A stretch of 64,000 bases of DNA from Klebsiella sp. RIT-PI-d (GTDB taxonomy: Bacteria; Pseudomonadota; Gammaproteobacteria; Enterobacterales; Enterobacteriaceae): assembly GCF_001187865.1 (NCBI RefSeq), contig NZ_LGIT01000009.1, positions 248,001 to 312,000 of the forward strand, read 5' to 3'. A model generated the notes under the pieces. The model saw only the letters and a program-made list of their open reading frames with translations. It did no database searches and had not been told where the DNA came from. The position numbers and the translations under genes are program-made. Shown here piece by piece: positions 52,489 through 62,675 of this stretch. How positions within the stretch are numbered: position 1 is the first letter of the stretch; each line of letters opens with the position of its first letter.

Positions 52489-52583
52489 TTGTACAGTTAT
52501 TTCTGTTTATAAAATAGCTGTACAAGGTATTTTTTGTTAAATATCAATAAATTCATTATGTTATCAAAATGTAAAGTTGTACA
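52489..52583. promoter_or_regulatory. ycgZ promoter region with TTGTACA repeats
   Basis: TTGTACA at 52489-52495 faces TGTACAA at 52519-52525, and another TTGTACA lies at 52577-52583. TTGTACA...TGTACAA is the half-site pattern I recall for MlrA, a MerR-like relative of BluR. These are candidate operators for a BluR/MlrA-type regulator. No such regulator gene is in the window. Confidence 0.5.
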
Positions 52584-52693
52584 GGTTTGTGAAAGTCTGT
52601 GTAGTGCTATCAGGCTGTACGCTTTTCGGCGGGGCAGAGAGGACGAAAGAGGGGTTGCCCGCAGCCTGATCTGACTGCGGTCAGCGGTAGCGG

Positions 52694-53587
52694 TTACTTA
52701 GGCAGAATCGCATAGCCTTCAAACTGACTGGTTTGTTCAATAAAGGCGTTGAAGTATTTGTTCTCTTCAACCGAGTTTTTCCTGCCAGCCTTGATATTTG
52801 CTTCGACCATGGCATGGGTCGCCTGGCTGATGTCCTTTCTCACCGCCTGGTGAATATCGGGATCGGTGGAGTCACTGATTTTTTTCAGCAGGGTAACGAT
52901 TTTTTCGGCTTCCTTCTGCATTTCAGGATCGCTAAACGCTGGCTGTGGAATTCGGTAGTCGAAAACGGTATTAACGGAGTCTTTTGCTTCACCATTACCC
53001 GGCGCTGGCGTGAGCTTCTCACCGTACTCCTGCTCGAAATAGGTAAGCAATTCGGGTTTATCAAAACACTTATTAAAGATGTTACCTTCAGTGTTTTTAT
53101 TTAGCGTGGTCATATTCTCCGGAAAAGGCTCACCCACCTGATATTTACAGGCAAAGAAATTATGATCGATGATAGTGGCATTGGCGCTGCGTAATGGCAT
53201 TTTAAGATCGTGCCCATTGAGCGTTATCTGATATTCCGCCGGGCTGAAGCGCTTTTCATGTCCCTTAACCGCATAAACTTCAGACAACATATAGTACATC
53301 TGGTTATCCGGATTAATGATCCCGCCGCTGTTTTTATCAAAAACCATAAACTGGCTTTTTTTGCCGGCTGCGTTTTGCATATTATGCATGCCGGGTGACA
53401 GGCTGAGTTTCCCCGTTGCGCCAGGCTCTACCGAATAGTCCTTGTCATCAACCTTAAATGTCATGGTGCTGCTGCCAGGATTACTGTAATAAAAATCCCC
53501 TTTAGTGCTGGTGGGATCTAAACTGTCGCAGGCGGTAATCGACAACACCAGTGCACCTAATAACCCTGATTTTACTAGCTCATTCAT
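52694..53587 (-). CDS. Predicted lipoprotein of unknown function
   Basis: The 297-residue protein has a lipoprotein signal ending SITA-C20. It continues as a hydrophilic, mixed alpha/beta protein with SNPGSSTMTFKVDDKDYSVEPGATGKLSLSPGMHNM (a PEGA-like beta unit near residues 35-75) and two later cysteines in FACKYQVGEPFPEN and FNKCFDKPE that could form a disulfide. I recognise no named family. The start at 53587 follows AGGATAATATTA. It stands alone between ycgZ and the ABC operon. Confidence 0.75.
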   Translation of the reverse strand: MNELVKSGLLGALVLSITACDSLDPTSTKGDFYYSNPGSSTMTFKVDDKDYSVEPGATGKLSLSPGMHNMQNAAGKKSQFMVFDKNSGGIINPDNQMYYMLSEVYAVKGHEKRFSPAEYQITLNGHDLKMPLRSANATIIDHNFFACKYQVGEPFPENMTTLNKNTEGNIFNKCFDKPELLTYFEQEYGEKLTPAPGNGEAKDSVNTVFDYRIPQPAFSDPEMQKEAEKIVTLLKKISDSTDPDIHQAVRKDISQATHAMVEANIKAGRKNSVEENKYFNAFIEQTSQFEGYAILPK

Positions 53588-53696
53588 TAATATTATCCTT
53601 TTATATCCTGTCTTCTTTAAATACCGTAGCATATTCGTGCCAGGATGAGAGGCTATTAATATTAGTGACTATCGCGTTACAACACCTTTAATAGTA

Positions 53697-53723
53697 CGGG
53701 CGGGCAAATTTACTCTCCGCCCG
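53697..53723 (-). terminator. Terminator-like hairpin after the ABC operon
   Basis: CGGGCGG (53697-53703) pairs with CCGCCCG (53717-53723). Read on the minus strand it is followed by TACTATTAAAGG with no clear T-run. Confidence 0.5.
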
Positions 53724-53731
53724 CCGTGACG

Positions 53732-54820
53732 CTATTTTGCCTCAATCACCGCCTTCTGAGCGACAACCGCCGCTTTTTGCTGCATCCGGTTTTGCATCTG
53801 GTCAATAATTACCGCAACGATAATCACGATGCCCTTAATGACCATCTGCCAGAACTCGCTCACGCCCATCATCACCAGCCCGTCGGCCAGAAATCCAATA
53901 ACAAACGCGCCGATTAGCGTGCCGAGAATGGTGCCGCGACCGCCGGCCAGCGATGTACCGCCCAGCACCACCGCCGCGATAGCGTTCATCTCAAAGGCCG
54001 TGCCGTTTGCCGGATGACTGGCAAGAAGCTGGGCAGACACCACGATCCCGGCGATAGCCGCACACAGCCCGGACAGCATATAGACCAGCATTTTAATCTG
54101 CTTAACGCGCACGCCGGAAAGCTCGGCAGCCCGTTCGTTATCACCGATGGCATACACATGCCGGCCAAAAGGCAGGCGACGGGCAATATATGCGATGACC
54201 AGCGCCAGCACGATCATCATCCAGATGGCCCACGGAATGCCAAACAGCGAACCGGCACCAATCTCATCAAAACCGGTATTGCCGAGCTGCGGATTTCCGG
54301 AAAGGCCCGGGAAGGTTTGCCCGTCAGAGGTTAACATCGCCGCCCCGCGCAGAACGTACATGGTGCCGAGGGTACAGATGAACGGCGCGACATTATACCG
54401 CGTAATGATCCAGCCATTGACGCCGCCGATCAGGGCGCCAATCAACAGCACAATCGGCACCACCACCCACACGCTCGGGAAAATGGCGATGCCAAACATC
54501 GGCAGTACAATGCCTTTAGTGATAAGCCAACCGGCAATCATCCCGCACAGGCCGAGCGTTGCGCCAATCGATAGATCGATCCCGGCGGTAATAATGACAA
54601 AGGTGATCCCCAGCGCCAGAAACGCGTTGATAGCGATGTGTTTGATCATGATAACCATGCTGCCGGCTGAGAGAAAACCCGGTACGGTCAGGGTAAAAAA
54701 GCCGACGATCAGAAACAGTGCAATAAAGGTACGCAACTTTAACAGCATCAGCAGGATATTTTCCCGCGATACCGACGCCCCGGCGCGCGGTGCTAATGTG
54801 GCAGACTGTGTTGTTTTCAT
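53732..54820 (-). CDS. RbsC-type ABC sugar permease
   Basis: The 362-residue inner-membrane protein has eight to ten hydrophobic segments and the ribose-type permease motifs ITAGIDLSIGATLGLCGMIAGW, GGVNGWIITRYNVAPFICTLGTMYVLRGAAML and AIGDNERAAELSGVRVKQIK (the cytoplasmic loop that contacts the ATPase). It starts one base after the ATPase stop, behind AGGGG; an earlier ATG at 54838 would overlap the ATPase gene. It is the last gene of the transporter operon. Confidence 0.92.
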   Translation of the reverse strand: MKTTQSATLAPRAGASVSRENILLMLLKLRTFIALFLIVGFFTLTVPGFLSAGSMVIMIKHIAINAFLALGITFVIITAGIDLSIGATLGLCGMIAGWLITKGIVLPMFGIAIFPSVWVVVPIVLLIGALIGGVNGWIITRYNVAPFICTLGTMYVLRGAAMLTSDGQTFPGLSGNPQLGNTGFDEIGAGSLFGIPWAIWMMIVLALVIAYIARRLPFGRHVYAIGDNERAAELSGVRVKQIKMLVYMLSGLCAAIAGIVVSAQLLASHPANGTAFEMNAIAAVVLGGTSLAGGRGTILGTLIGAFVIGFLADGLVMMGVSEFWQMVIKGIVIIVAVIIDQMQNRMQQKAAVVAQKAVIEAK

Positions 54821-54821
54821 C

Positions 54822-56347
<1,526 letters not shown>

Positions 56348-56348
<1 letters not shown>

Positions 56349-56956
56349 TATTGTGCCTCCTGTTTCAGCGTCAGCGCGGCCGCGTTTTCAACAATGCCGC
56401 CGTTGAGCGTTGCTGCCATCAGGACAGTGGCGGTTTTACCGGTCCAGCTGTCATCAATTTTCGGCAAATGTTTAATGGCTTCCCGGTTATAGGCCCGGGA
56501 GAGCTGAGCAAACTGCACCTGGTTGGTAAAATCTTCAAATTTAAATCCGGTGGCGTCGCGAATGGCATTACCCCGAATGAGTGGCCCGGTCTGCACCTCC
56601 AGCGGTTGACCGTTGAAGGTCACGATCAGTTTATGCTCACGCTCGTTGCGGGTATCGACCCGCTCCACGACGCTGGTGAGGCGGATAAACACGCTGGTCG
56701 CGGTGGGCGACGGGCTTTTTAACTGCGTCGACAGTGCGGTGGCATCCAGCGCCTGTTTCTCGGCCGCATCCATAACACGTTGCTGCCAGGTTTGTTGCGC
56801 GATCTGCTGTGGGGTCTGGTTGTCAAAATTTGCTTTGGCATTCGGATCGGCAGGCATTATTGGCTTGCCGTTCTCATCCAGATCCACCACCGTGCAGGCC
56901 GTCAGCAACAGGGTGGCACAGCCCACTAGCGTGGCACCCCATTGTTTTAACGACAT
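56348..56956 (-). CDS. DUF2291 lipoprotein of a sugar ABC transporter
   Basis: The 202-residue protein has a signal peptide with LLTA-C21 and matches DUF2291 (YPMKAEEA-type periplasmic proteins): NFDNQTPQQIAQQTWQQRVMDAA, FIRLTSVVERVDTRNEREHKLIVTFNGQPLEVQTGPLIRGNAIRDATGFKFEDFTNQVQFAQLSRAYN. Genes of this family occur almost only inside ribose-type sugar ABC operons, but their role is unknown. It lies between the binding protein and the ATPase, tightly coupled to the latter. Confidence 0.88.
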
Positions 56957-56967
56957 AATGCCTCCGC

Positions 56968-57955
<988 letters not shown>

Positions 57956-58044
57956 AGTTAACGATAAAGCGGCCCAATGAAACTGTCTACGGTTTACGCA
58001 GGTAATTTCTTAAAAGGAGAAAAGGATCACGATCCTGAGGTGGG

Positions 58045-58689
58045 TTATGCCGTTACTGTAACGATGTTTTGCGCCAGCCGGGCCCAGTGAAAGGTCACGA
58101 AAGTCCCGCTGAGATGCGCCGAAAACGCAGGGCAGGGTTGCAGTACCAGCGTATTCGTAGTGAGACTGACAATGCGGGCACTGTGAAAACCGGGGGCAGG
58201 AGCAGCGAGGGCAGACCAGGCTTTAAATAAGCTCTCCTTTGCTGAAAAAACCAGGGTTAAGGCGTGCGGGAATGAAAGCGGGGCAGTAAGCAGTAACGTG
58301 CGTTCCTGTGGGTCGATGATGCTGTCGGCAAGTTCATCGCTTAATTGCGCAGTGAACAGCGTTTCGATATCTATGCCAACAGGGCGGGTCGACACGACCG
58401 CCAGCGCAGTGGTCCCGCAATGGCTGATACTGCCATAAAGCCCGGCCGGCCACAGCGGCTGACGCTGGTCGCCAGGCGCGGGCACGGTGTTTTGATTATA
58501 TTCCAGCAGCGCATGAACGGCGGCAATGCGCCCGGCGAGATGTTCGGTTTGACGTTTGCGCCCGGCATTCGCGAGCAGAGTATGATGCGGTAGCCAGAGC
58601 AGGTCGTGTTTGCTGAACGTGTCTGGAGTGAAAGTGATCTGATGCAAGCGGTGCTGGCCGAGGCTGAATGTGGTGTGAACGGTATGCAT
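58045..58689 (-). CDS. entD: Enterobactin 4'-phosphopantetheinyl transferase EntD
   Basis: The 214-residue Sfp-type enzyme transfers phosphopantetheine from CoA to the carrier domains of EntF and EntB. Motifs: GSISHCGTTALAVVS, VGIDIE (Mg-binding Asp/Glu) and FSAKESLFKAWS (third metal ligand and catalytic lysine). It is somewhat divergent from E. coli EntD, which is normal for this fast-evolving gene. It lies downstream of fepA on the same strand, so Fur control from the fepA/fes promoter is likely. Confidence 0.93.
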   Translation of the reverse strand: MHTVHTTFSLGQHRLHQITFTPDTFSKHDLLWLPHHTLLANAGRKRQTEHLAGRIAAVHALLEYNQNTVPAPGDQRQPLWPAGLYGSISHCGTTALAVVSTRPVGIDIETLFTAQLSDELADSIIDPQERTLLLTAPLSFPHALTLVFSAKESLFKAWSALAAPAPGFHSARIVSLTTNTLVLQPCPAFSAHLSGTFVTFHWARLAQNIVTVTA

Positions 58690-58705
58690 AATATGATGGC
58701 CTTTT

Positions 58706-58742
58706 CCCCCTCACCCTCCCCCAGAGGGGAGGGTGAGGGGGG
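58706..58742 (-). repeat. C/G-rich inverted repeat between fepA and entD
   Basis: CCCCTCACCCTCCCC pairs with GGGGAGGGTGAGGGG around a short CAGA-type loop. It is a very stable hairpin of the kind dispersed in Enterobacter-type genomes and may terminate fepA transcripts partially or protect their 3' end. Confidence 0.7.
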
Positions 58743-58770
58743 TTTCAACCGGGCGCCCAGCCCCGTCCTG

Positions 58771-61008
58771 TTAAAAGTGCGTATTCACGCTCATATACCA
58801 GGTACGCCCTGACTCGTTATAAGTCTCAGCGCCTGCGCCATACATATAACCCGTAGTTCCGCCAGTCGTTTGCGCGTTACCTGCACGCCAGTGACGTTTA
58901 TCAAACACGTTGTCCACGCCGCCAGTCAGACTGACGTTTTTCGTTGCATCCCAGGTCGCACTCAGACCGACGATGCTATAAGGACTCACCTCGTTGGTTT
59001 CTGAACCCACTGCCGGTTTACCCTGATAGTTATACTTTTTCGGCTGCTGTTTGCCATACCAGGTTAATGTCGACTGAACCGATAAATCCTCCTGCACCTG
59101 CCAGCTCAGGGTCGAGTTAACGGTGTACTGCGGAATAATCGACAGACGTTCGCCGGTCTCTTTATTCTTACTCTGCAACATATAAGTCATGTTGTTGGTC
59201 CAGTTAACCGTGTCGCTGACCGGCACATTAACAGTACCTTCCAGCCCCTCGACCACCGCTTTCGGAATGTTCTCCCACTGATAGATATCCGTTTTGACTT
59301 TCCCGGTACCGGTCTGGCTAATCGGCGAATAACCCGCATCAATCTTGTCGCGATAATCATTGCGGAACCAGGTCAACCCGGCCAGCCAGCCGTCGCGTTT
59401 AAACTCCAGGCCAATCTCTTTATTGATGCTGGTTTCCGCTTTCAGATCGTCGTTGCCCATCATGTAGCAGCCCACGCCGGTGCCGCTGGCGTAGCAGCCC
59501 TGGCCCTTGCTGTACAAAATGTAGTTCGGGTTGGTCTGATACAGACTTGGCGCTTTATAGGCGCGGGCAATGCCCATTTTCAGGGTGAAATCATCGCCAA
59601 GACCCTGCGACAGGTTCAGAGATGGACTCCAGTTATTACCTACAATGCTGTGATGATCGAAACGCAGGCCTGGCGTCAGCATGGTGCTGTCGGTCAGCTC
59701 AATGTTGTCTTCGGTAAACAGGGAGAAAATCTCAGCTTTCGAGTACGGACTGCGATCGGTGCTAGCGTAACCCGGAATATCGCCCCCCATAAACGTCTGA
59801 CCGTTTGAGGTCATATCCTTCATGCGCTGCTGGTTCCATTCGCTGCCAAGCGTCAGGTTCTGATTAACCAGCCACTCGAAAGGCAGATTAATTTCGCTGT
59901 GGAGCAGCACATCACTCAGATCGATATCGGCAAATTTCTGCGTTGCGTTGGGATCGAAAATGCCTTCCGTACCGCCCGCCAGACCTTCTGGGGTGCGCGA
60001 GTTACGCGTATGTTCGTACTGCGCCCAGTTACTGGTAGTGATACCGCTATCCCAGCCGCCGTTCCAGGTCAGAGAATAGGTCTGGCGATAGAGCCGGTTA
60101 GTCTCTTTACCGTAGTTTTTCTTCACCAGTGCGTTGGTATTGGTATTTTGCGTATCGCCCGCGTAGAGGTTGTTCTGACGGCTGTAGCCGGACTCAAATT
60201 CCAGCGATTGCATCGGGGCGAAATCCCAGCGCAGCACGCCGTTGATATCTTTATTTTCTACCCCTTCACGTCCGGCAGGCAGGGTATCGGCATAAATACC
60301 GGTACGTTCCGACTGATGACCCTGGTTAATATCCCAGGCGTCGGCCTGCGTTTTATCCAGATTACCGTAAAGACGGAAGCTGAAATCGGCGCCCAGCGGG
60401 CCGGTCAGATTGAAGTTAGTGCGTTTGGTTGATCCTTCATCCTTATGTTCCGGCGCATCCAGATAGGTATCCCACGAGCCGTGCCATTCGCCGCTGCTTT
60501 TTTTGGTGATGATATTGACCACGCCACCCGCCGCGCCGTTGCCGTAACGGGCGGCCGCCGGACCACGCAGAACTTCAATACGCTCGATCATTTCCGGCGG
60601 CACCCAACCGGTGTCACCACGGGTATCGCGCTCGCCGCGCCAGCCCAGACGCACGGAGTTACGGCTGGTTACCGGTTTACCGTCGATCAGGATCAGGGTG
60701 TTTTCCGGCCCCATACCGCGGATGTCAATCTGGCGATTATTGCCGCGCTGGCCGCTGGTGGAGTTACCGGTCAGGTTAACCCCGGGCATGGTGCGAATAA
60801 TTTCAGACACGTCGCGGGCGGGAGGATTTTTGCGGATCTCGTCGGCGGTAATCGTTGATACGCCGGGAGCCTGAAGATTTTGCTGTGCGGCGGTCACGAC
60901 CATCGTTTCGCCGTCGGATGGGGTGCTTTCTTCCGCATGCAGTGGAAGCGCTACCCCGTAAATTCCCAGATTGACCAGCAAGGCCAGGGAGTGAATTTTG
61001 TTATTCAT
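58771..61008 (-). CDS. fepA: Ferric enterobactin receptor FepA
   Basis: The 745-residue TonB-dependent outer-membrane receptor matches E. coli FepA closely. It has a signal peptide (MNNKIHSLALLVNLGIYGVALPLHA), a TonB box region (GETMVVTAA), a plug (VIRTMPGVNL-like, RQIDIRGMGPENTLILIDGKPV, RGPAAARYGNGAAGGVVNIITK) and a 22-strand barrel ending in NTHF. Upstream ATG 61113 was rejected because ATG 61008, after AGGACTGATA, starts the known signal peptide. It is divergent from fes with Fur sites between. Confidence 0.97.
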   Translation of the reverse strand: MNNKIHSLALLVNLGIYGVALPLHAEESTPSDGETMVVTAAQQNLQAPGVSTITADEIRKNPPARDVSEIIRTMPGVNLTGNSTSGQRGNNRQIDIRGMGPENTLILIDGKPVTSRNSVRLGWRGERDTRGDTGWVPPEMIERIEVLRGPAAARYGNGAAGGVVNIITKKSSGEWHGSWDTYLDAPEHKDEGSTKRTNFNLTGPLGADFSFRLYGNLDKTQADAWDINQGHQSERTGIYADTLPAGREGVENKDINGVLRWDFAPMQSLEFESGYSRQNNLYAGDTQNTNTNALVKKNYGKETNRLYRQTYSLTWNGGWDSGITTSNWAQYEHTRNSRTPEGLAGGTEGIFDPNATQKFADIDLSDVLLHSEINLPFEWLVNQNLTLGSEWNQQRMKDMTSNGQTFMGGDIPGYASTDRSPYSKAEIFSLFTEDNIELTDSTMLTPGLRFDHHSIVGNNWSPSLNLSQGLGDDFTLKMGIARAYKAPSLYQTNPNYILYSKGQGCYASGTGVGCYMMGNDDLKAETSINKEIGLEFKRDGWLAGLTWFRNDYRDKIDAGYSPISQTGTGKVKTDIYQWENIPKAVVEGLEGTVNVPVSDTVNWTNNMTYMLQSKNKETGERLSIIPQYTVNSTLSWQVQEDLSVQSTLTWYGKQQPKKYNYQGKPAVGSETNEVSPYSIVGLSATWDATKNVSLTGGVDNVFDKRHWRAGNAQTTGGTTGYMYGAGAETYNESGRTWYMSVNTHF

Positions 61009-61167
61009 TATCAGTCCTGCTTTTCGTTGCCGCATCCCTGTTAATCCCGTCCCGGTGCTCAGGGTGCTGACCTTATTATTGCCGGGGTGCTTAGTGCCAC
61101 TTCCCTGAATCACTCAGCCCATAGCATGGTTTTAGGATCTGCGCTGCCACAGCGCGCCATTACGCTA

Positions 61168-61205
61168 TTGCAAATGCAAATAGTTATCAATAATATTATC
61201 AATAA
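61168..61205. promoter_or_regulatory. Fur sites in the fepA-fes divergent promoter
   Basis: GCAAATGCAAATAGTTATCA (61170-61189) and the following ATAATATTATCAAT (61190-61203) closely match the Fur-protected region between fepA and fes in E. coli, with GATAAT-type hexamers on both strands. Iron-loaded Fur should repress both directions. Confidence 0.8.
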
Positions 61206-61252
61206 AATTTAACGATTAAAAAAAAGATTCACATAAACAAAGGGTTAATATT

Positions 61253-62449
61253 GTGGCAAGTATGTTAACGGGTAGTGAAGCCTGGTGGCGTGCGCAAAAT
61301 GGCCCGCAAATCGTGCGGGAAGGAGAGCGCTGTCGGGTCACTTTTTTATGGCGCGATCCTGCTGGCGTACAGTCTCAGGTGCGCCGGGTATGGATTTACA
61401 TCACCGGCGTCACCGATCACCATCAAAATGCCGTTCCGCAGACCCTGCAGCGTGTTCCCGGTACTGACGTCTGGCAGTGGCAAACCTGGCTGGCAGCGGA
61501 CTGGCGGGGTAGCTATTGTTTTATTCCCTCTGAGCGGGACGGCGATTTTGCACCCGACGTCTTTATTGACGGCGCGCTGGACCGGACGGCACTACGCGAA
61601 GGTTGGCGTAAATTGCTGCCGCGCGCGCTGGCCGATCCGCTGAATGCGCAGAGCTGGAAGGGCGGTCGTGGTCACCCGGTATCGGCCCTGGAAATGCCCG
61701 ATGCGCCGGTCCAGCCTGGCTGGCACTCTCCGGCAGCGCAGTGTCCGTCGCCTGAACTGCTGCGCTGGCACAGCGATCGGCTGGGTAACGAGCGCCGGGT
61801 ATGGGTATTTTCCAGCGGTGAGGATAACGGGGCCGATCGTCCGCTGGTGATCCTGCTGGACGGTCAGTTCTGGGCCGGGAGCATGCCGATCTGGCCTGCT
61901 TTAACCACGCTTACCCATGAAGGGCAACTTCCCGCCGCCGTGTATGTGCTGATTGATGCCATTGATACGGCCCGGCGCAGCGTTGAATTACCCTGCAACC
62001 CGGATTTCTGGCAGGCGGTGCAGGATGAACTGCTGCCGCAGGTTCATGCGTTAGCACCTTTCAGCGAGCGGGCCGATAAAACGGTTGTTGCCGGACAGAG
62101 TTTTGGCGGGCTGTCGTCGCTGTATGCCGCGCTGCACTGGCCGCAACGTTTTGGCTGCGTGCTCAGTCAGTCAGGATCGTACTGGTGGCCGCAGCGCGGC
62201 GGGCAACAACCAGGCGCGCTGGTACAGGCGATCGCCCGCGGCGCGCTGAAGCCTGAAGGTCTGAAGCTGGTGCTGGAAGCAGGCGTTCGTGAACCGATCA
62301 TCATGCGAGTCAATCTGGCGCTGTGTGAGGCTCTGCATCAGGTGGGCCAGGCGGTGGAATGGCGACCCGTTGAAGGTGGGCATGATGCCCTGTGCTGGCG
62401 CGGCGGCCTCATCTCGGGACTGATTTCTCTTTTGCAGCCGCAATCATAA
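61253..62449 (+). CDS. fes: Enterobactin esterase Fes
   Basis: The 398-residue cytoplasmic hydrolase cleaves ferric enterobactin to release iron. The N-terminal lid domain has RRVWIYITGVTDHHQNAVPQ and the alpha/beta-hydrolase domain has the nucleophile motif GQSFGG, an aspartate/glutamate region (VLEAGVREPIIM) and the catalytic histidine in GGHDALCWRGG. GTG 61253, 8 bases after AGGG, aligns with the E. coli start; ATG 61262 is the alternative. It starts the fes-ybdZ-entF transcript. Confidence 0.95.
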   Translation: MASMLTGSEAWWRAQNGPQIVREGERCRVTFLWRDPAGVQSQVRRVWIYITGVTDHHQNAVPQTLQRVPGTDVWQWQTWLAADWRGSYCFIPSERDGDFAPDVFIDGALDRTALREGWRKLLPRALADPLNAQSWKGGRGHPVSALEMPDAPVQPGWHSPAAQCPSPELLRWHSDRLGNERRVWVFSSGEDNGADRPLVILLDGQFWAGSMPIWPALTTLTHEGQLPAAVYVLIDAIDTARRSVELPCNPDFWQAVQDELLPQVHALAPFSERADKTVVAGQSFGGLSSLYAALHWPQRFGCVLSQSGSYWWPQRGGQQPGALVQAIARGALKPEGLKLVLEAGVREPIIMRVNLALCEALHQVGQAVEWRPVEGGHDALCWRGGLISGLISLLQPQS

Positions 62450-62461
62450 CGGGAGTTGGCA

Positions 62462-62665
62462 ATGCAATTCAGTAACCCTTTCGATAGCTCAGAAGGGCAG
62501 TTTTATATTCTGCAAAATGAGCAGCAGCAGTTTAGCCTCTGGCCACAGCACTGTGCGTTGCCGCAGGGCTGGACGGTGATTTGCACGCCGCAGTCTCCGC
62601 AGGCCTGTAATGACTGGCTGACCCATCACTGGACCACGCTCGCACCCGCGCATTATGCCCGTTAA
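62462..62665 (+). CDS. ybdZ: MbtH-like protein YbdZ
   Basis: The 67-residue MbtH-family protein has the signature NPFDSSEGQFYILQNEQQQFSLWP and GWTVICTPQSPQACNDWLTHHW. It binds and activates the adenylation domain of EntF. It lies 12 bases after fes and 10 bases before entF. ATG 62462 follows GGGAG; the product lacks a few C-terminal residues compared with E. coli. Confidence 0.95.
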   Translation: MQFSNPFDSSEGQFYILQNEQQQFSLWPQHCALPQGWTVICTPQSPQACNDWLTHHWTTLAPAHYAR

Positions 62666-62675
62666 GGAAGATATT

